This document shows positions 8,123-19,803 of a stretch of DNA of 64,000 nucleotides, piece after piece. Source of the stretch: Turbatrix aceti (lineage: Eukaryota > Nematoda > Chromadorea > Rhabditida > Panagrolaimidae). The notes below the pieces were generated by a model. That model saw nothing but the letters and a program-made list of their open reading frames with translations, did no database searches and had not been told where the DNA came from. Every line of letters starts with the position of its first letter. The stretch's first letter is position 1. The stretch spans positions 2,232,001 through 2,296,000 of the forward strand of contig OZ017767.1 in the NCBI GenBank assembly GCA_963969345.1, given 5' to 3'. A program made the translations under genes and the position numbers.

Positions 8123-9225
8123 ATGAATCACAGAGCCCTAGTAACAGTTATCTTTTTCCAAATTTTCACCATCATTTTCGCGTTAGACAGTCATGCAATT
8201 CCAACTCTCGACCCCCGAATCCCAACAATTTCACCCCACAGAGCTCCATCTTCTGACTCCTGCGTCGGGCAGTGCGCATTTATTTTCGTCGACGAAATTT
8301 CAAATGCTTTGGGTCCAGAAAAATCAGTCGGATTGCTGAATTTGAATTACAATGATTTTCTAACTTCATTTTCGAACACAACTTTTGTTTCACAGTTCTG
8401 CAAGTTTGTACAATTTTTGTACATTTAAAAAAATGATAAAATAATAATTTACAGGTTGTATCACGGATTTCAGTACTGTTATTCCCGGTGTTCTCATGGA
8501 TACCTCCAGGAACTTCTCCATCGTTCTGCGGAAGTCATGGATCATTTTTGCGTGTACAATTACCAGGCAATCCAGGAAAAGTTCCCTTGTCTTGCAAATA
8601 TCGATAAGGAAGTTAGCCAGCAGTGTTTGAAAACCTGCACGCCCCATCACACGGCAGTGACGTCCATGATGCAGCATTTCAAGCACCTGGCGTTGAACGG
8701 GGATTCCACTCAGGCGGAAAAACACCTGAATGAGACTTGCGAGTACGTTATATCCAGTTTCATGATTTAAACATTTTCTGACATTACTTATGTTAAAGGT
8801 ACGTCACCTGTTCCCTCCACTGTGACGTCCCAACAATCGCCCACATCTGTGGCTTCGACACTGCCGATCTGGTGATTAACCTTACTCGTCGGTCTTTTGC
8901 GTCGTTAGAATCGATGGCCCTGGATACAGGAGCAGTTAGCAAGTGGCCGGCTCTCTGTTCGGATATCAAAACGTACGCCCTGCCCAGACAAGCCAAATCG
9001 GGAGCACAACCGCCAGTTTTGGAAAATCTACAGGATCTGGTAATTGCTCAAGGTCCGACGGCTTCGATTGCCCGGACAACCGTTGCTTCTATCATTACGT
9101 CCACTGTTTCGACGGGGGAATCTGAAAAGTTGTTGAAGGCGAGTTCGTCTGGATCGATTGACGGTCCAAAAACAAGCGCTTTGTTGTTGAGTGTTTTGAT
9201 GATTTTGATCTCAGGTATTTTTTAG
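8123..9225 (+). CDS. Cysteine-rich secreted, probably GPI-anchored protein (possible CPG4 domain)
   Basis: Three exons: 8123-8403, 8455-8742, 8799-9225; 331 residues, all junctions keep frame. The start codon follows TTTCAG directly, the arrangement expected for a trans-spliced nematode message. The N terminus is a signal peptide (MNHRALVTVIFFQIFTIIFA). The middle carries at least a dozen cysteines in spaced pairs (SCVGQC, YCYSRC, QCLKTC, TCEYVTCSLHC), a pattern resembling the nematode CPG4 (chondroitin proteoglycan 4) domain. The tail is Ser/Thr-rich and ends in a hydrophobic stretch (SALLLSVLMILISGIF) after small residues, as in a GPI-attachment signal. The CPG4 call is from pattern memory and is tentative; that the protein is secreted and surface-attached is better supported. 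Confidence 0.7.
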
Positions 9226-9795
9226 TTTATGATGTGTAAAAATGTGTATGTGTATACAATGAATGATATTTTTTTGACTTTCAAACAACTCTGATCTGCA
9301 GTTATTTTTTAGAAAATACCGATTATCTTTGACGACAAAATTGATTTGGTAAATTTAGTATATATGTCTATATTTTATTTGTATTTCATTATATTTTTTT
9401 CTTTCGACAAATGTATTAAAATTTGCCAAAAAAATACATATGTATATACTTTTTTTATACCTCTTTATTTTTTTTGTCTATTTGTAGTCAGTTATTCCAA
9501 AACTGCATGTGCAGTTTTTATCTGTGAAGCTCCAACCAATCATTACAAAAATATAGAAGCAAAAGTTTTGCAAGAAAAAAAGGACAAATACAAAAAAGTT
9601 GGTCAGTTTTATTTTCATTTCAAAAATATTGATCCGAAAACAAAAATAGAGATCCATTTTAATGAACAGCTTTATTTTAAATAGTACAGAAATATGCACA
9701 CAAAAATTTAAATTTAAAAAATATGTTTTTGTTTATCATAAAAACGTCAAATGTTTTTCTGCTTTTGATATGCGCTTGGTTGCGTTTTTGCTTCA
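9226..9795. other. AT-rich spacer
   Basis: No supported gene. A 112-codon frame at 9346-9684 is lysine/phenylalanine-rich like random AT sequence and lacks a convincing ATG start. Confidence 0.4.
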
Positions 9796-10900
9796 TTAAT
9801 GAACGGTTGTGACCCGATGGACAGTGCCAGGCGGGTGTTGAGATGAGTTTGCAGTACTCACTTTGATGCCCGTCAATTTTCCAAATTTTTGTTTCTAAAA
9901 AATCACAGTTTTTAAAAAGACACACAGTAGTGAAAAAACAGTTACATACGATTGCGGTTTTAATGGATGAACTTCCAAACAATAAAATCCACGCAGGAAG
10001 TGTGATTTCAAGCAGAATTCCATTTACAGAGACGTTGTACACAAGATCGGGATGCAGGATGTGGAGTTGGACAAATAGCTAAAAATATTGCTTATGATGA
10101 GTGACAGTGTTCTAAATAAAAAAACAAAAAATAAATAAAAAATTCTAACTTACCTGACCGGCAGAGTTCAACAATTTGCTACAAAATATACACAAAGTAC
10201 AGAAAAATAACCTCAGGTCTTCACGCTTTGTCTGCATCTGGACTTGCGTACCTTTCATGGCCGTTTTGTATCTAATTAAAATAACCAGGGATATACTGTT
10301 GAAAATAAATTCAAAAATCCACAAAATAAAAAATAGCCAGAATACGATGACTGACTGGCCTTTTATGGGAACATCGGATCTCTTCGGCAACCAGATAGAT
10401 CCGTTATCTGTGTGATGGATGACGTATCCGGTCACCCAGATGTTTGCCGACAGAAGAAGTGCAACCAGGAAGCAAAAAATTTCAAATCTCAGTTTATTGT
10501 CTTCCCAATTTATAATTTTTCTCGACGGAAAAATAATCACTGCCGCTCGATTTGCCGTCAAAAACAAATTCAAAAGTAGTGAAAATTGAATGCAAAAGTA
10601 GCATACAAAAATTAGGATTACCATAAAAATTGAATCTGATGGAATGGCCAAAATTAGAGGATACATGACAGGTGCGATAAATCCGTGCATGAGAAAGACA
10701 ATCAAAACAATAGACACAATATTTGTCACGGACATGAGAGCAAAAGTTTGAAAATAAAAACTCTTCAGATTGCTCGGTTTAAACTTTCCTGCGGCCCAGA
10801 TCACCCAGATAATCACGCCGTAGGCGATGCAGGACGAAATACCGTAGATATTGACGAGAAAAAATTGAATATTTCCAAACGTAAAAAAATTTGATGACAT
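9796..10900 (-). CDS. Serpentine chemoreceptor G1 (Srg/Srv-like), most divergent of the array
   Basis: Three exons on the minus strand: 10154-10900 (249 codons, phase 0), 9950-10078 (43 codons), 9796-9894 (32 residues and stop); 324 residues. Exon 1 carries six hydrophobic spans with NLFLTANRAAVIIFP at the end of TM3, the counterpart of the NR-x-x-x-FP region of Srg-superfamily receptors, and KREDLRLFFC at the start of TM6. Exon 2 encodes TM7 (EITLPAWILLFGSSS). The tail begins KQKFGKLTG. It retains the FP that the other eight genes have replaced by INL or IYL, so it may reflect the older form. Ligand unknown; the family mediates chemosensation in nematodes. Confidence 0.82.
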
Positions 10901-12302
10901 TTTTTTCTTACGCGACTTTTTTCACCTCGACAGTTCGTAAAGTTGTGCGTGCCGCTGTCGTCGACGTTGGACGTGTTTTCAGGTAATTGTCGTGGAAAAA
11001 AATTATTTTGGGTACAAAAAAGGCATAAAATTGTGGCTATAGACAAAGGCTACTTCAAATGACTTGACAGTGAGTTCAAAGTACAGCCGACGACAGCCGG
11101 CTTACTGTAAGTTTGTGTATACATGCTAAACAAGATCGTGTATACACGTCGAAGCCGGTAGAATTCTTGTATGCGTTCTCTTCTCTTCACAGTGACAAAA
11201 AACAAAAATTCGAAGAATAGCTTACTTACTTATGTTAAGATTCATGCTTAATTGTTCAGAGATTTATGACCGGAAGTATATAAGCGCTCACGTGCCCCGA
11301 TTCATCATAGATTCTAGTTTGCAACGCTCGTACGTAAGCAGAGTACATTTTTGTCAACGAAATAAAATATTGGCTGCGCATGTGCCAAGTTTTCCGCATT
11401 TTGGCGACTAGAAAAAGAACCAGTTTCATCATCTCTAAATTTGATACAGTAAAATTATTACAGCGTTGAAACAAAAAACAAATGTCAACATGAAACAGTG
11501 AACATTTTCTAAAAAAGAGGGTACATGGGGTGTGCGGCGCTAAAAAAGACTACTAGCAAGCACAGTTAAAACGATCGAGACTTTCAAAAACTTCTGCCCG
11601 AGTGTTACACTTTTCAATTTTATTTTCTGTCATATTAAAATTGACAACAAAAAACAGCTTTCAACAATATTCATTATAACCGACCACCAAAAACTCAAAA
11701 TCTTTGCCGGAAGTAAATACATATCTGCAAGATCCCATTCGCAATTAAGTTGGAGATTATCTTGAGGTTCATAGCGGCTAAAGGGGAGACGTTGTTTGAG
11801 GCACAACGAGTGCCTGAATGCCACTGTATACATACCTCATTTTTTATTAGAGAAAGTACTCTTGTGCCCCGCCTTGGTTACTTACTTTGGAAAAAAACAA
11901 CTAACCTACAAAGTTGTGTATAAGCTAAATACATATTTAATTACTAATTACGCGACAGGTATAAAAACAATTTCTGTTTTTAAGATCGGCGACAGTTTTT
12001 TTTTACATTCATTGCGCTGGATCGCCATGAGCAGATTTTGGGTAGCTAAAATCGGAGCAACTGACATGAGACATGAGTTTGAAATGAAATGAAATTCCGA
12101 GAAGACGGCAGTTTAAAAATGAAATCCAATTTAATTTTATTGTTGTCAAAAAAGCGAATTTTTTGTTGAAAAAAAATAAATGTTGCGCAAGTTGCATCAT
12201 AACAGACGAAAAAAAATGAATGAAACCAATATTTATTTCAAATGCTAAAAAATGTTTGCTAATACAAATTTTAAAATTAGTTTAAAAAAGTTTATATGTT
12301 AA
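10901..12302. other. Spacer between receptors G1 and G2
   Basis: 1.4 kb without a recognisable gene. A short reading frame on the minus strand (11630-11833) has a hydrophobic end but no receptor motif. No RNA gene seen. Confidence 0.4.
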
Positions 12303-13334
12303 TCAAAATTGAAAAACTGGATTTGTGATGGATATAATGGAAGGCTGAGGCATCATTTGAACGACACGTTGCTTCTGAAACCGCACGTATTACTGGAAAT
12401 ATTCTAACAAAAAACAATTGTAACTAACCAGTGATTTTTGGATTATTGAGCTTCCCATGACCAAAATCCACGCGGGTACACTCATTTCAATAACACCACC
12501 CGTAATTGCTAATTGGTATGAAATGTCGTTGTCTATGATGGGAACTCGAGAAAACAACTGAAAAAAGGTGATACACTTTGAAACTCAGTTTCTCTTACAT
12601 ACCTGACCTAAGATGAGAATTAATTTGCTGCAAAAAATAACGAAGCAGCAGAAAAACAATCTTTTGTCTTCTTTTATCAAATTCGCTGGACGGAATGTTA
12701 AGGCAGTTTTTTTGTGTCGTGCCATGCGGATTAGAGATATCACGTTTAAACCAAACTCTGCAATCCAGAGAATAAACATATTTATAAATGCTACCGTAGA
12801 TTGATGCTGAATGCCAAAGCTGTTAATTTTATGTGTCCAAGATGATTTTCCATTTTGGTTATGCACTACCGTATACTCGGCAAATGGGATGTTTATGGTC
12901 GTCAGAAAAGCAACAAAAAATGCTGATAACCACGTTTTGATTTTTATATTTTCCCAGAGTTTACGGTTGCTTTTATGGAGGTTGATAACGGTCCAGCAAC
13001 GATTAAAAGTAAGAAAAAAGTTTAGCATCATGCTAAATTGGGTTGAAAAATACATTAGGTTCACTGCAGCAGCAAATATGGCACTTCCGGGTTGAATTTT
13101 GAGGATCAACGGTCGCATCATGGGCGCTTGAAAACTCCAAAACAAGATGCCGCTCACTATTAAGGATACAATACTGCTTGCCGAAAACAAAACAAATGTT
13201 TGGAAAAAATAAGATTTAAAATTAGATTCAACTTTTGTACTTCGAACAATTATGGAAATTATTAGCATGTAAACAAAAATTGTGATCGTCGACGCCAAAA
13301 AGACGACGATAAATTTAATGTCTGCAACTTCCAT
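12303..13334 (-). CDS. Serpentine chemoreceptor G2
   Basis: Exons 12603-13334, 12429-12557 and 12303-12374; 310 residues. The start at 13334 (MEVADIKF) was chosen over an in-frame ATG 18 codons upstream because it aligns with the paralogues. TM3 ends FFLTFNRCWTVINLHKSNRK, and TM6 begins EDKRLFFCCFVIFCSK. The TM7 exon has EMSVPAWILVMGSS. The last exon needs the acceptor GGTTTCAG at 12375-12376, which gives a tail starting KQRVVQMM, as in the other genes. An alternative acceptor (TTTTGTTAG) nearer the donor would give a different short tail. Confidence 0.85.
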
Positions 13335-14075
13335 TTTTTTCAGTATGGCATTAAAGTGACAACAACGAACATACAATTCGTAAAACATAAACTAACATCA
13401 TACAGTGACAACTTTGCCCAACTTTGAATAACATAGATACTAATTAAAACTCATTACTTTCTCAGAATTGAATAACTTTTGGTTTTGATCATTATTACGC
13501 ATTTTCTACACATGATTAGTTTTTTTCAGACCAAAAGTGCACAATTGCAAGTCAAGTTTAAAATATTGCACTCAGTTTCTTTTTTGTTTAAGATTACATA
13601 ACAAACAAAAAAATTTGCGGTAAGATTTTTTTTGACGCAGATGTAAGATGTTTACCTCAATATCATTGTATTTTATTCACAAATTAGGTAGAGGATTTAT
13701 TGCGTTTTTAACAATATATTTTAAAAACTGGGTTTTTACACTTTCAAAAACTGACAAGTGATCAAACTTTTACAGAAAAAAAACGTGAAGTTATGTAATT
13801 CAAGTGACGCTACAGGGATGATTACTATATTCTGTGTTGAGTGCAGCATCAACTGACTTTGCTATTGCGTGACAGAAAATGTGTTTTATTGCTTTTTGAT
13901 CGTAATACGAATTGTTGCATGATTTAAAACTAAAGATGCTCGCTTCACAGTGATACGTATGTATGGAAAAGATCTTGTTTTTGTCAAATCATCCCGATAT
14001 ACAGTGTAAAACTAAGTAAGAAATAAATATATAAACGGTATGGACATCAGTTTATTATTATATATTGATTACATG
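13335..14075. other. Spacer between receptors G2 and G3
   Basis: AT-rich; nothing recognised. A short stretch near 13800-13870 resembles the region upstream of G4 (18060-18120), probably left from tandem duplication. Confidence 0.4.
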
Positions 14076-15135
14076 TCAATGACTATTGTATAATGCTACT
14101 GAGTTTGTGTGATGCAGCTGAATTGTCACCTGTGGATAAAGCAGTTCGGCTAGTCTGCGTTTCTGTAAAACATTAATTTTAAATGCATGGTATTTCAATC
14201 ACCTAAATTTTTTAGATACTAACAAGTGCCTTTTTCACAACCGAGCTTCCACTAATCAAAATCCAGGCGGGTGCATTCATTTCAACGAAAGCACCGGCAA
14301 TGGCCAGGTGATAAGCAAACCTGAGCGAGGCTGGAGGAAGGATTTGACAAAGTAGCTAAAGAACAGCTTTTTCTTTTGCTTTGTAATTTTAATAACAAAC
14401 CTGCCCTATGGTGTTAATTAATTTGCTGCAAAATATTAATAAACTACAAAAAAACAATCTTTTATCTTCTTTATTCAGTCTCGTTGAACAATAAGTTGCA
14501 GTGATTCTTTTTTGGTACCGTGTTAAGTAGAATAATGATATGGCGTTTAAACAAAATTCTGCGATCCAGCAGACAAAGAATGTAAAGCACAAAATTGTTG
14601 ATTGATGGGTAAACAAAGAATTTTCAGATTCATGTTTCAAATAGGACAACCCGTCAGTTTGGTGAACAATCGTGTAATTCGCAAATGGAATGTTCATCGT
14701 AGTCAGAAAAGCTACGGTAAACGATGCTATCCATGTTTTGAACTTTAATTTTTCCCAAAGCTTATGATTGTTTTTTTGAAGGTTGACAATCGTCCAACAG
14801 CGATTAGCAGTTAAAAAAAAGTTTAGGGCAATGCTAAATTCAATTGAAAAGTAGGAAAAGTAAATCGCTACTTGAGTAAAGACACCTCCAGTTTCTATTT
14901 TGTGGATTATAGGTAGCAGAATAGGAGCAGCCAGTCCAAAAAATATGAAGCAGTTTAAAATAATCCCTACAATGTTGCTTGCGGACATTATAGCAAAAGT
15001 TTGAAAAAAGTAGGATTTCAAATTGAATTCCCATTTTGCACTTAAAACGATTACTAGTACAGTTAGAGTATACAAGAAAATTGTGATTACCGCAATCATG
15101 GAAACGATAAGTAATTGAATATCTGCGAATTCCAT
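14076..15135 (-). CDS. Serpentine chemoreceptor G3
   Basis: Exons 14401-15135 (245 codons), 14224-14355 (44 codons) and 14076-14162; 317 residues. First-exon donor CAG/GTTTGT is unusual but keeps frame. Key blocks: FFLTANRCWTIVNLQKNN, FTVAFLTTMNIPFANYT in TM4, KEDKRLFFCSLLIFC in TM6, EMNAPAWILISGSS in TM7. The tail begins KRRLAELLYPQ and shares VTIQLHHT with G4. G3 and G4 are the closest pair by TM1-TM2 sequence (KWEFNLKSYFFQTF, SASNIVGIILNC), so they are a recent local duplication. A TIR transposon and a LINE copy now separate them. Confidence 0.87.
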
Positions 15136-15494
15136 ATTCCGTTATGACCAAAATCTCAGTGTAATGAAATATAAAAACAAATAAAGTACCTTCAAGTGAT
15201 ACGTGCGGAATTAACGTACTTTACGTTGCGTGCTGCATCAACAAACTTTGCCATTCACATCAGATTAGATTGTAATGAATACAAAAGGTTGGTTTTTGTG
15301 GATTCCTTTCAGTGTACATTGTGCGTCCAACAAAGCAGTTTATTTAAAACATTGTCAATCTATCTCTTTACTATGTATTGATTAATGATTGTCGTGTAAT
15401 GCTACCGAATTATAAACAAAATTCAATATGTATTGATAAACTCAGAAAAAAAAACATGTAAAGTACTGTTTTTTTTTGCAAAATTTAGTATTGT

Positions 15495-15727
15495 AAATAT
15501 GAGAAATACCCTTCCTTCCTTACGATGGGCCGATTCGCTCAACTCGGTGTTCAACAAGACGAAATACAGACCACAGCGACGATGGGAAGAAGAAATCGCG
15601 ACCAAAACGAATCGAGACATTTACGCCTACGTGGACGTCATTTGTGCCTCCTAACATCTGGTCTAATGATAACTAACCACTGAGTAATGGTGAAATAAAT
15701 AAATAAATAAATAAATATGAGAAATAC
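15495..15727 (+). mobile_element. 5'-truncated non-LTR retroposon with target-site duplication
   Basis: The insert occupies 15510-15712 and is bounded by an exact 15-base direct repeat, AAATATGAGAAATAC (15495-15509 and 15713-15727). It encodes only the last part of a LINE polymerase (RWADSLN, then RPQRRWEEEI, stop at 15654), followed by a 3' tail of AAAT repeats. A truncated 5' end, repeat tail and flanking duplication are the marks of target-primed reverse transcription. The intact duplication suggests a fairly recent insertion. Confidence 0.8.
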
Positions 15728-15800
15728 TATTTATTTTCAGAAGTTTTTGGCAATATAATGGTGTGGGGGCAGTTTTTTTTTAAATTTGTACATGCTTTGC

Positions 15801-16888
15801 AAATCAAATATTATCACGGAGAAGTCGAAACCAAGCTTGCGTCCCGTTAAAGTTAAGTTTGCGCCGGCCATTTGTAAACTTGCCATAAAAAGGACGCAAG
15901 CTTAACTCTGACTCGACGCAAGCTTAACGTATAGGCGTAAAATTTGCATATTAGGTAGCGTTCGTGCCCGGTTGTTATTTTGTGTTTTCCATCCCTATTG
16001 TGTCCCCTTGTGTCCACGTTTTCTCATTGCATCATTTTATGTGCTCAAATTAACAAAACAATCATCAAGTTAACAAAAAAAGACAAGAATAACGCCGGAT
16101 CAACGGCTAACCATGGGTGCTGTTGTCGTCGATGTGCGGGTATGATCACCGGTGCCAGTTCCGTCGCGGACGCGTTCGTCGTCAAGCATTTTTGATTCAG
16201 CGGTATTTTCGTAATGATGATTCAGGGGCGCTTTTCATGATTCTGATTCCTGAAAAAATGTATAATCTTTTTGTTAAATGTACATAAAAACTTACAAACA
16301 AACCTCGAAGTTGTTTTGAATCATAAAAAGTAGTTGTTGGTAAAGAAGTGCTTCTCTCGGCAATCATCACTCCGCGCAACGTCGAAACTGATATCTAAAA
16401 CGAAAAAAAACAACAGATAAAAAACAAAAGCTCGACACAAACGGACAAATGCGAACACTGACTGAAAACAAGAAAGAATTGAAACATGAATCGAATGCAA
16501 AATTTTTATCGAAAGATCGCGAAGTCAATTTCGCTTTGAGATTCGATAACTTTTCATCAAAAAAAACAAAAAAAGTAAAATTTGAATTGAACAACTTCAG
16601 GCAAATTGCCAAATTAAGGGGCACAAGTCTGACTTTGCTGCACCGCAAGCTTGATACAACCAATTTTTGACAAAATGTTAAGTTTGTGCCATGTAAATGT
16701 CAGATTGCAGCCCTATGAACAGCGAAAAACGTTCATTTTTTTATTTTTTCATTTTTTTCAAACTTGTTGCAAGTTTGTCGCAAGTCTGACATCGCTTAAG
16801 TCGACCGTAATCTGACTTAACATGCCGTATGTCTGACTCTGCGTCGACGTAAGCTTGGTTTCGACTTCTCCGTGATAATATTTTGATT
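15801..16888. mobile_element. TIR DNA transposon remnant or MITE-like element
   Basis: Terminal inverted repeats of about 38 bases: left ATATTATCACGGAGAAGTCG-AAACCAAGCTTGCGTC, right the reverse complement with one difference (ACGTC), ending at 16888. Just inside both ends lie further short inverted pieces built on GACGCAAGCTTAA. No full transposase is present. A plus-strand frame at 16449-16670 (73 codons) ends in QIAKLRGTSLTLLHRKL, which resembles a helix-turn-helix of the pipsqueak/pogo type. It may be the surviving DNA-binding end of a transposase. The superfamily is not determined. Confidence 0.65.
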
Positions 16889-16950
16889 AGTGACAATATT
16901 TTATTGTTATGGACCAACATCGTATACCATAACTTTAACGTATCAATATG

Positions 16951-17983
16951 TTATAAAGTGTGATGCAGCTGAATTGTCACCGGTGGATGAACAAATTTGG
17001 TCAATCGTCGTTTCTGAAAGACTTTAATTTCGTATCATCGTTATTCGTTTTGAATGAAAAAAACAAACAAGTGCCTTTTTGACAATTGAGCTTCCGCTAA
17101 TCAAAATCCACGCAGGTGCGCTCATTTCAATCAAAACCCCGGCGATGGCGATTTGGTAGGCAATTATGAGGTAGGCTGAAGGAATTTGGCAAAACAACTG
17201 AAATTAAAACTAACATAATTTATCATCAGTGATATGTATAATAATTACCTGTCCTATGATATTAATTAATTTGCTGCAAAATATTAATAAACTGCAGAAA
17301 AACAATCTTTTATCTTCTCTATTCAACATTGCTGCACTGCCTCCTCCCGTGATTTTTCTTTGGTACCGTGCCAAGTTGAGTAACGATATTGCGTTCAACA
17401 AAAATTCTGCAATCCAGCAGACAAAAAATGTAGTGCACAAAATTGTTGATTGATGTGTCAAAAAAGCATTTTCAGTTTCATGCATCAAATAAGACAATCC
17501 GACAGGTTGGTGAACAATTGAGTATTTGACGAATGGAATGTTCATCGTAGTCAGAAAAGCTACGGTAAAAGATGCCACCCATGTTTTAAACTTAAATTTT
17601 TCCCATCGTTTGCAATTGCTTTTGTGGAGGTTGATTATTGTCCAGCAACGATTGAATGTAAGAAAAAAATTTAGAGTGACGCTGAATTCAATTGAAAAGT
17701 ACGAAAAATAGGTTGCAATTGGAATAAACACACTGCCGGGTTTTATTTTGTGGATCAAAGGCAGTAGCATCGGAGCATCCAAGGCAAAAAATAGTGTGCA
17801 ATTTAAAATAATCCCTACAATGTTACTTGCAGACATTAAAGCAAAAGTTTGAAAAAAGTAGGATTTCAAATTAAATTCCCATTTTGCACTCAAAACTACA
17901 ATTAAAATAGTTAGAATGTACAAAATAATCGTTATCACCGAAATAGTGACGACGATGATAAATTGAATATCTGCGGATTCCAT
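16951..17983 (-). CDS. Serpentine chemoreceptor G4
   Basis: Exons 17249-17983, 17069-17197 and 16951-17013; 308 residues. TM3 ends FFLTFNRCWTIINLHKSNCK, TM6 begins REDKRLFFCSLLIFC, TM7 has EMSAPAWILISGSS. The tail is the shortest of the array (20 residues, KRRLTKFVHPP then VTIQLHHTL). Reading through the first intron adds only a few codons before a stop, as in the paralogues. Best matched to G3. Confidence 0.87.
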
Positions 17984-18328
17984 AACTTGTATATATTTAT
18001 GATAAACGACAGTGTATAATTATTTAAGCAACAACTCGTAAAGTGACTTCACTTTACGAGTTGCGCTACATGAGTGATTACCGTACTCTGCGTTGCGTGT
18101 TGCGTCAATAGACTTCGACGTTGCGTGATAGAAAATAATGTTTCAGCGTACTTTTGGTTATGGATCGTAATACAAATTGCGAGGTTTGTTTTAAAGGTGT
18201 TTGCTTCAACAAAGTAAATCATGGCAGTTTTTTAATAACGCACTTATGTACAGCCAAATGCTTTACTGATTACAGTTTATTTATATCAATTTTTATCAGA
18301 CAAAAAATATTTGTAGAACACAAATTCA

Positions 18329-19378
18329 TTAATGACTGTTGTGTAATGCAATCGAATTTGTCGTAGTTAATGGAACTGTCAACGGTATGACTTTTACGAC
18401 TTGTTTTCTCTAAAACAAACATTTTAGTTTCACAGTATTCCAAAAATAAAACTAACCAGCACATTCTTCATTAACGAACTTCCAGTAATCAGGATCCACG
18501 CTGGTGCACTCATTTCAATAAAAACGCCAGCCATTGCAAGTTGGAAAGAAAATTCACCAAATTGCATGGCAGGAATTTGACTAAATATCTGAAATTCATT
18601 TGTTTAATATTCAGTTGAATAAAATTCTTGTCAGTTTTTTTACCTGTCCCAGTATGTTAATTAATTTGCTGCAAAATATTAAAAGACTGCAAAAAAACAA
18701 TCGTCTGTCTTCTTTCATCATTTTTGTCATGCCACCGTTTCGTTTGACTGCTTTTTGGTGCCGTGAAAGGTAGAATAACGATATCGTATTCAAAAAACAT
18801 TCTGCAATCCAGAAAACAAAAAATACAATAGCCATTACGGTAGATTGGTGTTTTATGTTGAAGCTGTCGATTTTGTGCGTCCATTTGGATTGTCCAACAG
18901 AAACATGGACAACTGTGTATTGGGCAAATGGAATGTTCAGGGTAGTTAGAAAAGCGACCAAAAATGCCACAAGCCATGTTCTAAATTTGATCCTTTCCCA
19001 GAGCGAACGGTTACTTTTGTTCAGGTTGATGACAGTCCAACAGCGATTCAAAGTAAGAAAAAAATTTACAGTGATGCCAAATGTTATTGAAAAGTAGGAC
19101 AAATAAATTGAAATTGAAAAACCGAAACTTCCCGGTTCTATTTTGTGAATCAGTGGAATCAGGAATGGCGCCTGGAAGGCATAAAATAGACTGCAGTTTA
19201 AAATGATGGCCACAATGCTGCTCACGGAGAGTAAAACAAAAGTTTGAAAATAGTACGATTTCAGATTGGGTTCCCAATTTGAGCTTAAGACAATTATAAA
19301 AATAGTCACCAGGTATAAAAATATTGTTATTACCGATAATACGGCATTGGCAATAAATTGAAAATCCAAGAATTCCAT
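18329..19378 (-). CDS. Serpentine chemoreceptor G5
   Basis: Exons 18644-19378, 18457-18588 and 18329-18409; 315 residues. N terminus MEFLDFQFIANAVLSVITIF; TM3 ends FFLTLNRCWTVINLNKSNRS; TM6 begins KEDRRLFFCSLLIFCSK; TM7 EMSAPAWILITGSS; tail RKQVVKVIPLTV. About 290 bases covering TM1 end to TM4 (18972-19266) are almost base-for-base identical to G6, while both sides are clearly diverged, which suggests gene conversion. Confidence 0.88.
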
Positions 19379-19803
19379 TTCTAGTAAAAAAGAACGTAAA
19401 ACGTTTTCAAATGAAGGAAATATAATTTATAAAAGACGGTACAATGATGTTTATAATCATGATATTTTTGTCTTCATTGTATGATTGTTGCGTGTGTCGT
19501 AGTTTTATCAACCATTGTTTCAAGTGCAGTGCAAAAAATGCTTCTGGAGTCAGATACAATTCCAGAACTTTGAAGTGTGAAACGGAGAGTTACGCAACCC
19601 AATAGATTGTCGTGAATGAAAAATATGTAGGCGCGCACTAAAGTACAGAACGCTGAAAATACTCGGGGTACTAAAGTCTATGCAAAAACTTTTCTGTTTT
19701 TTTGAAGGTCGGCCTTCTTTTTTTTCTTGGCACAATTGTGAATGCATTATCCGAAGCAGATTCAGTTTATTGTAAACATTCATAAACAAAAATGTAATTT
19801 TAT
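19379..19803. other. Spacer between receptors G5 and G6
   Basis: Nothing recognised. Confidence 0.4.

Noticed and set aside
9346..9684. A 112-codon plus-strand frame after the cysteine-rich gene.
   Set aside because: AT-driven Lys/Phe/Tyr composition, non-ATG start and no homology recognised.
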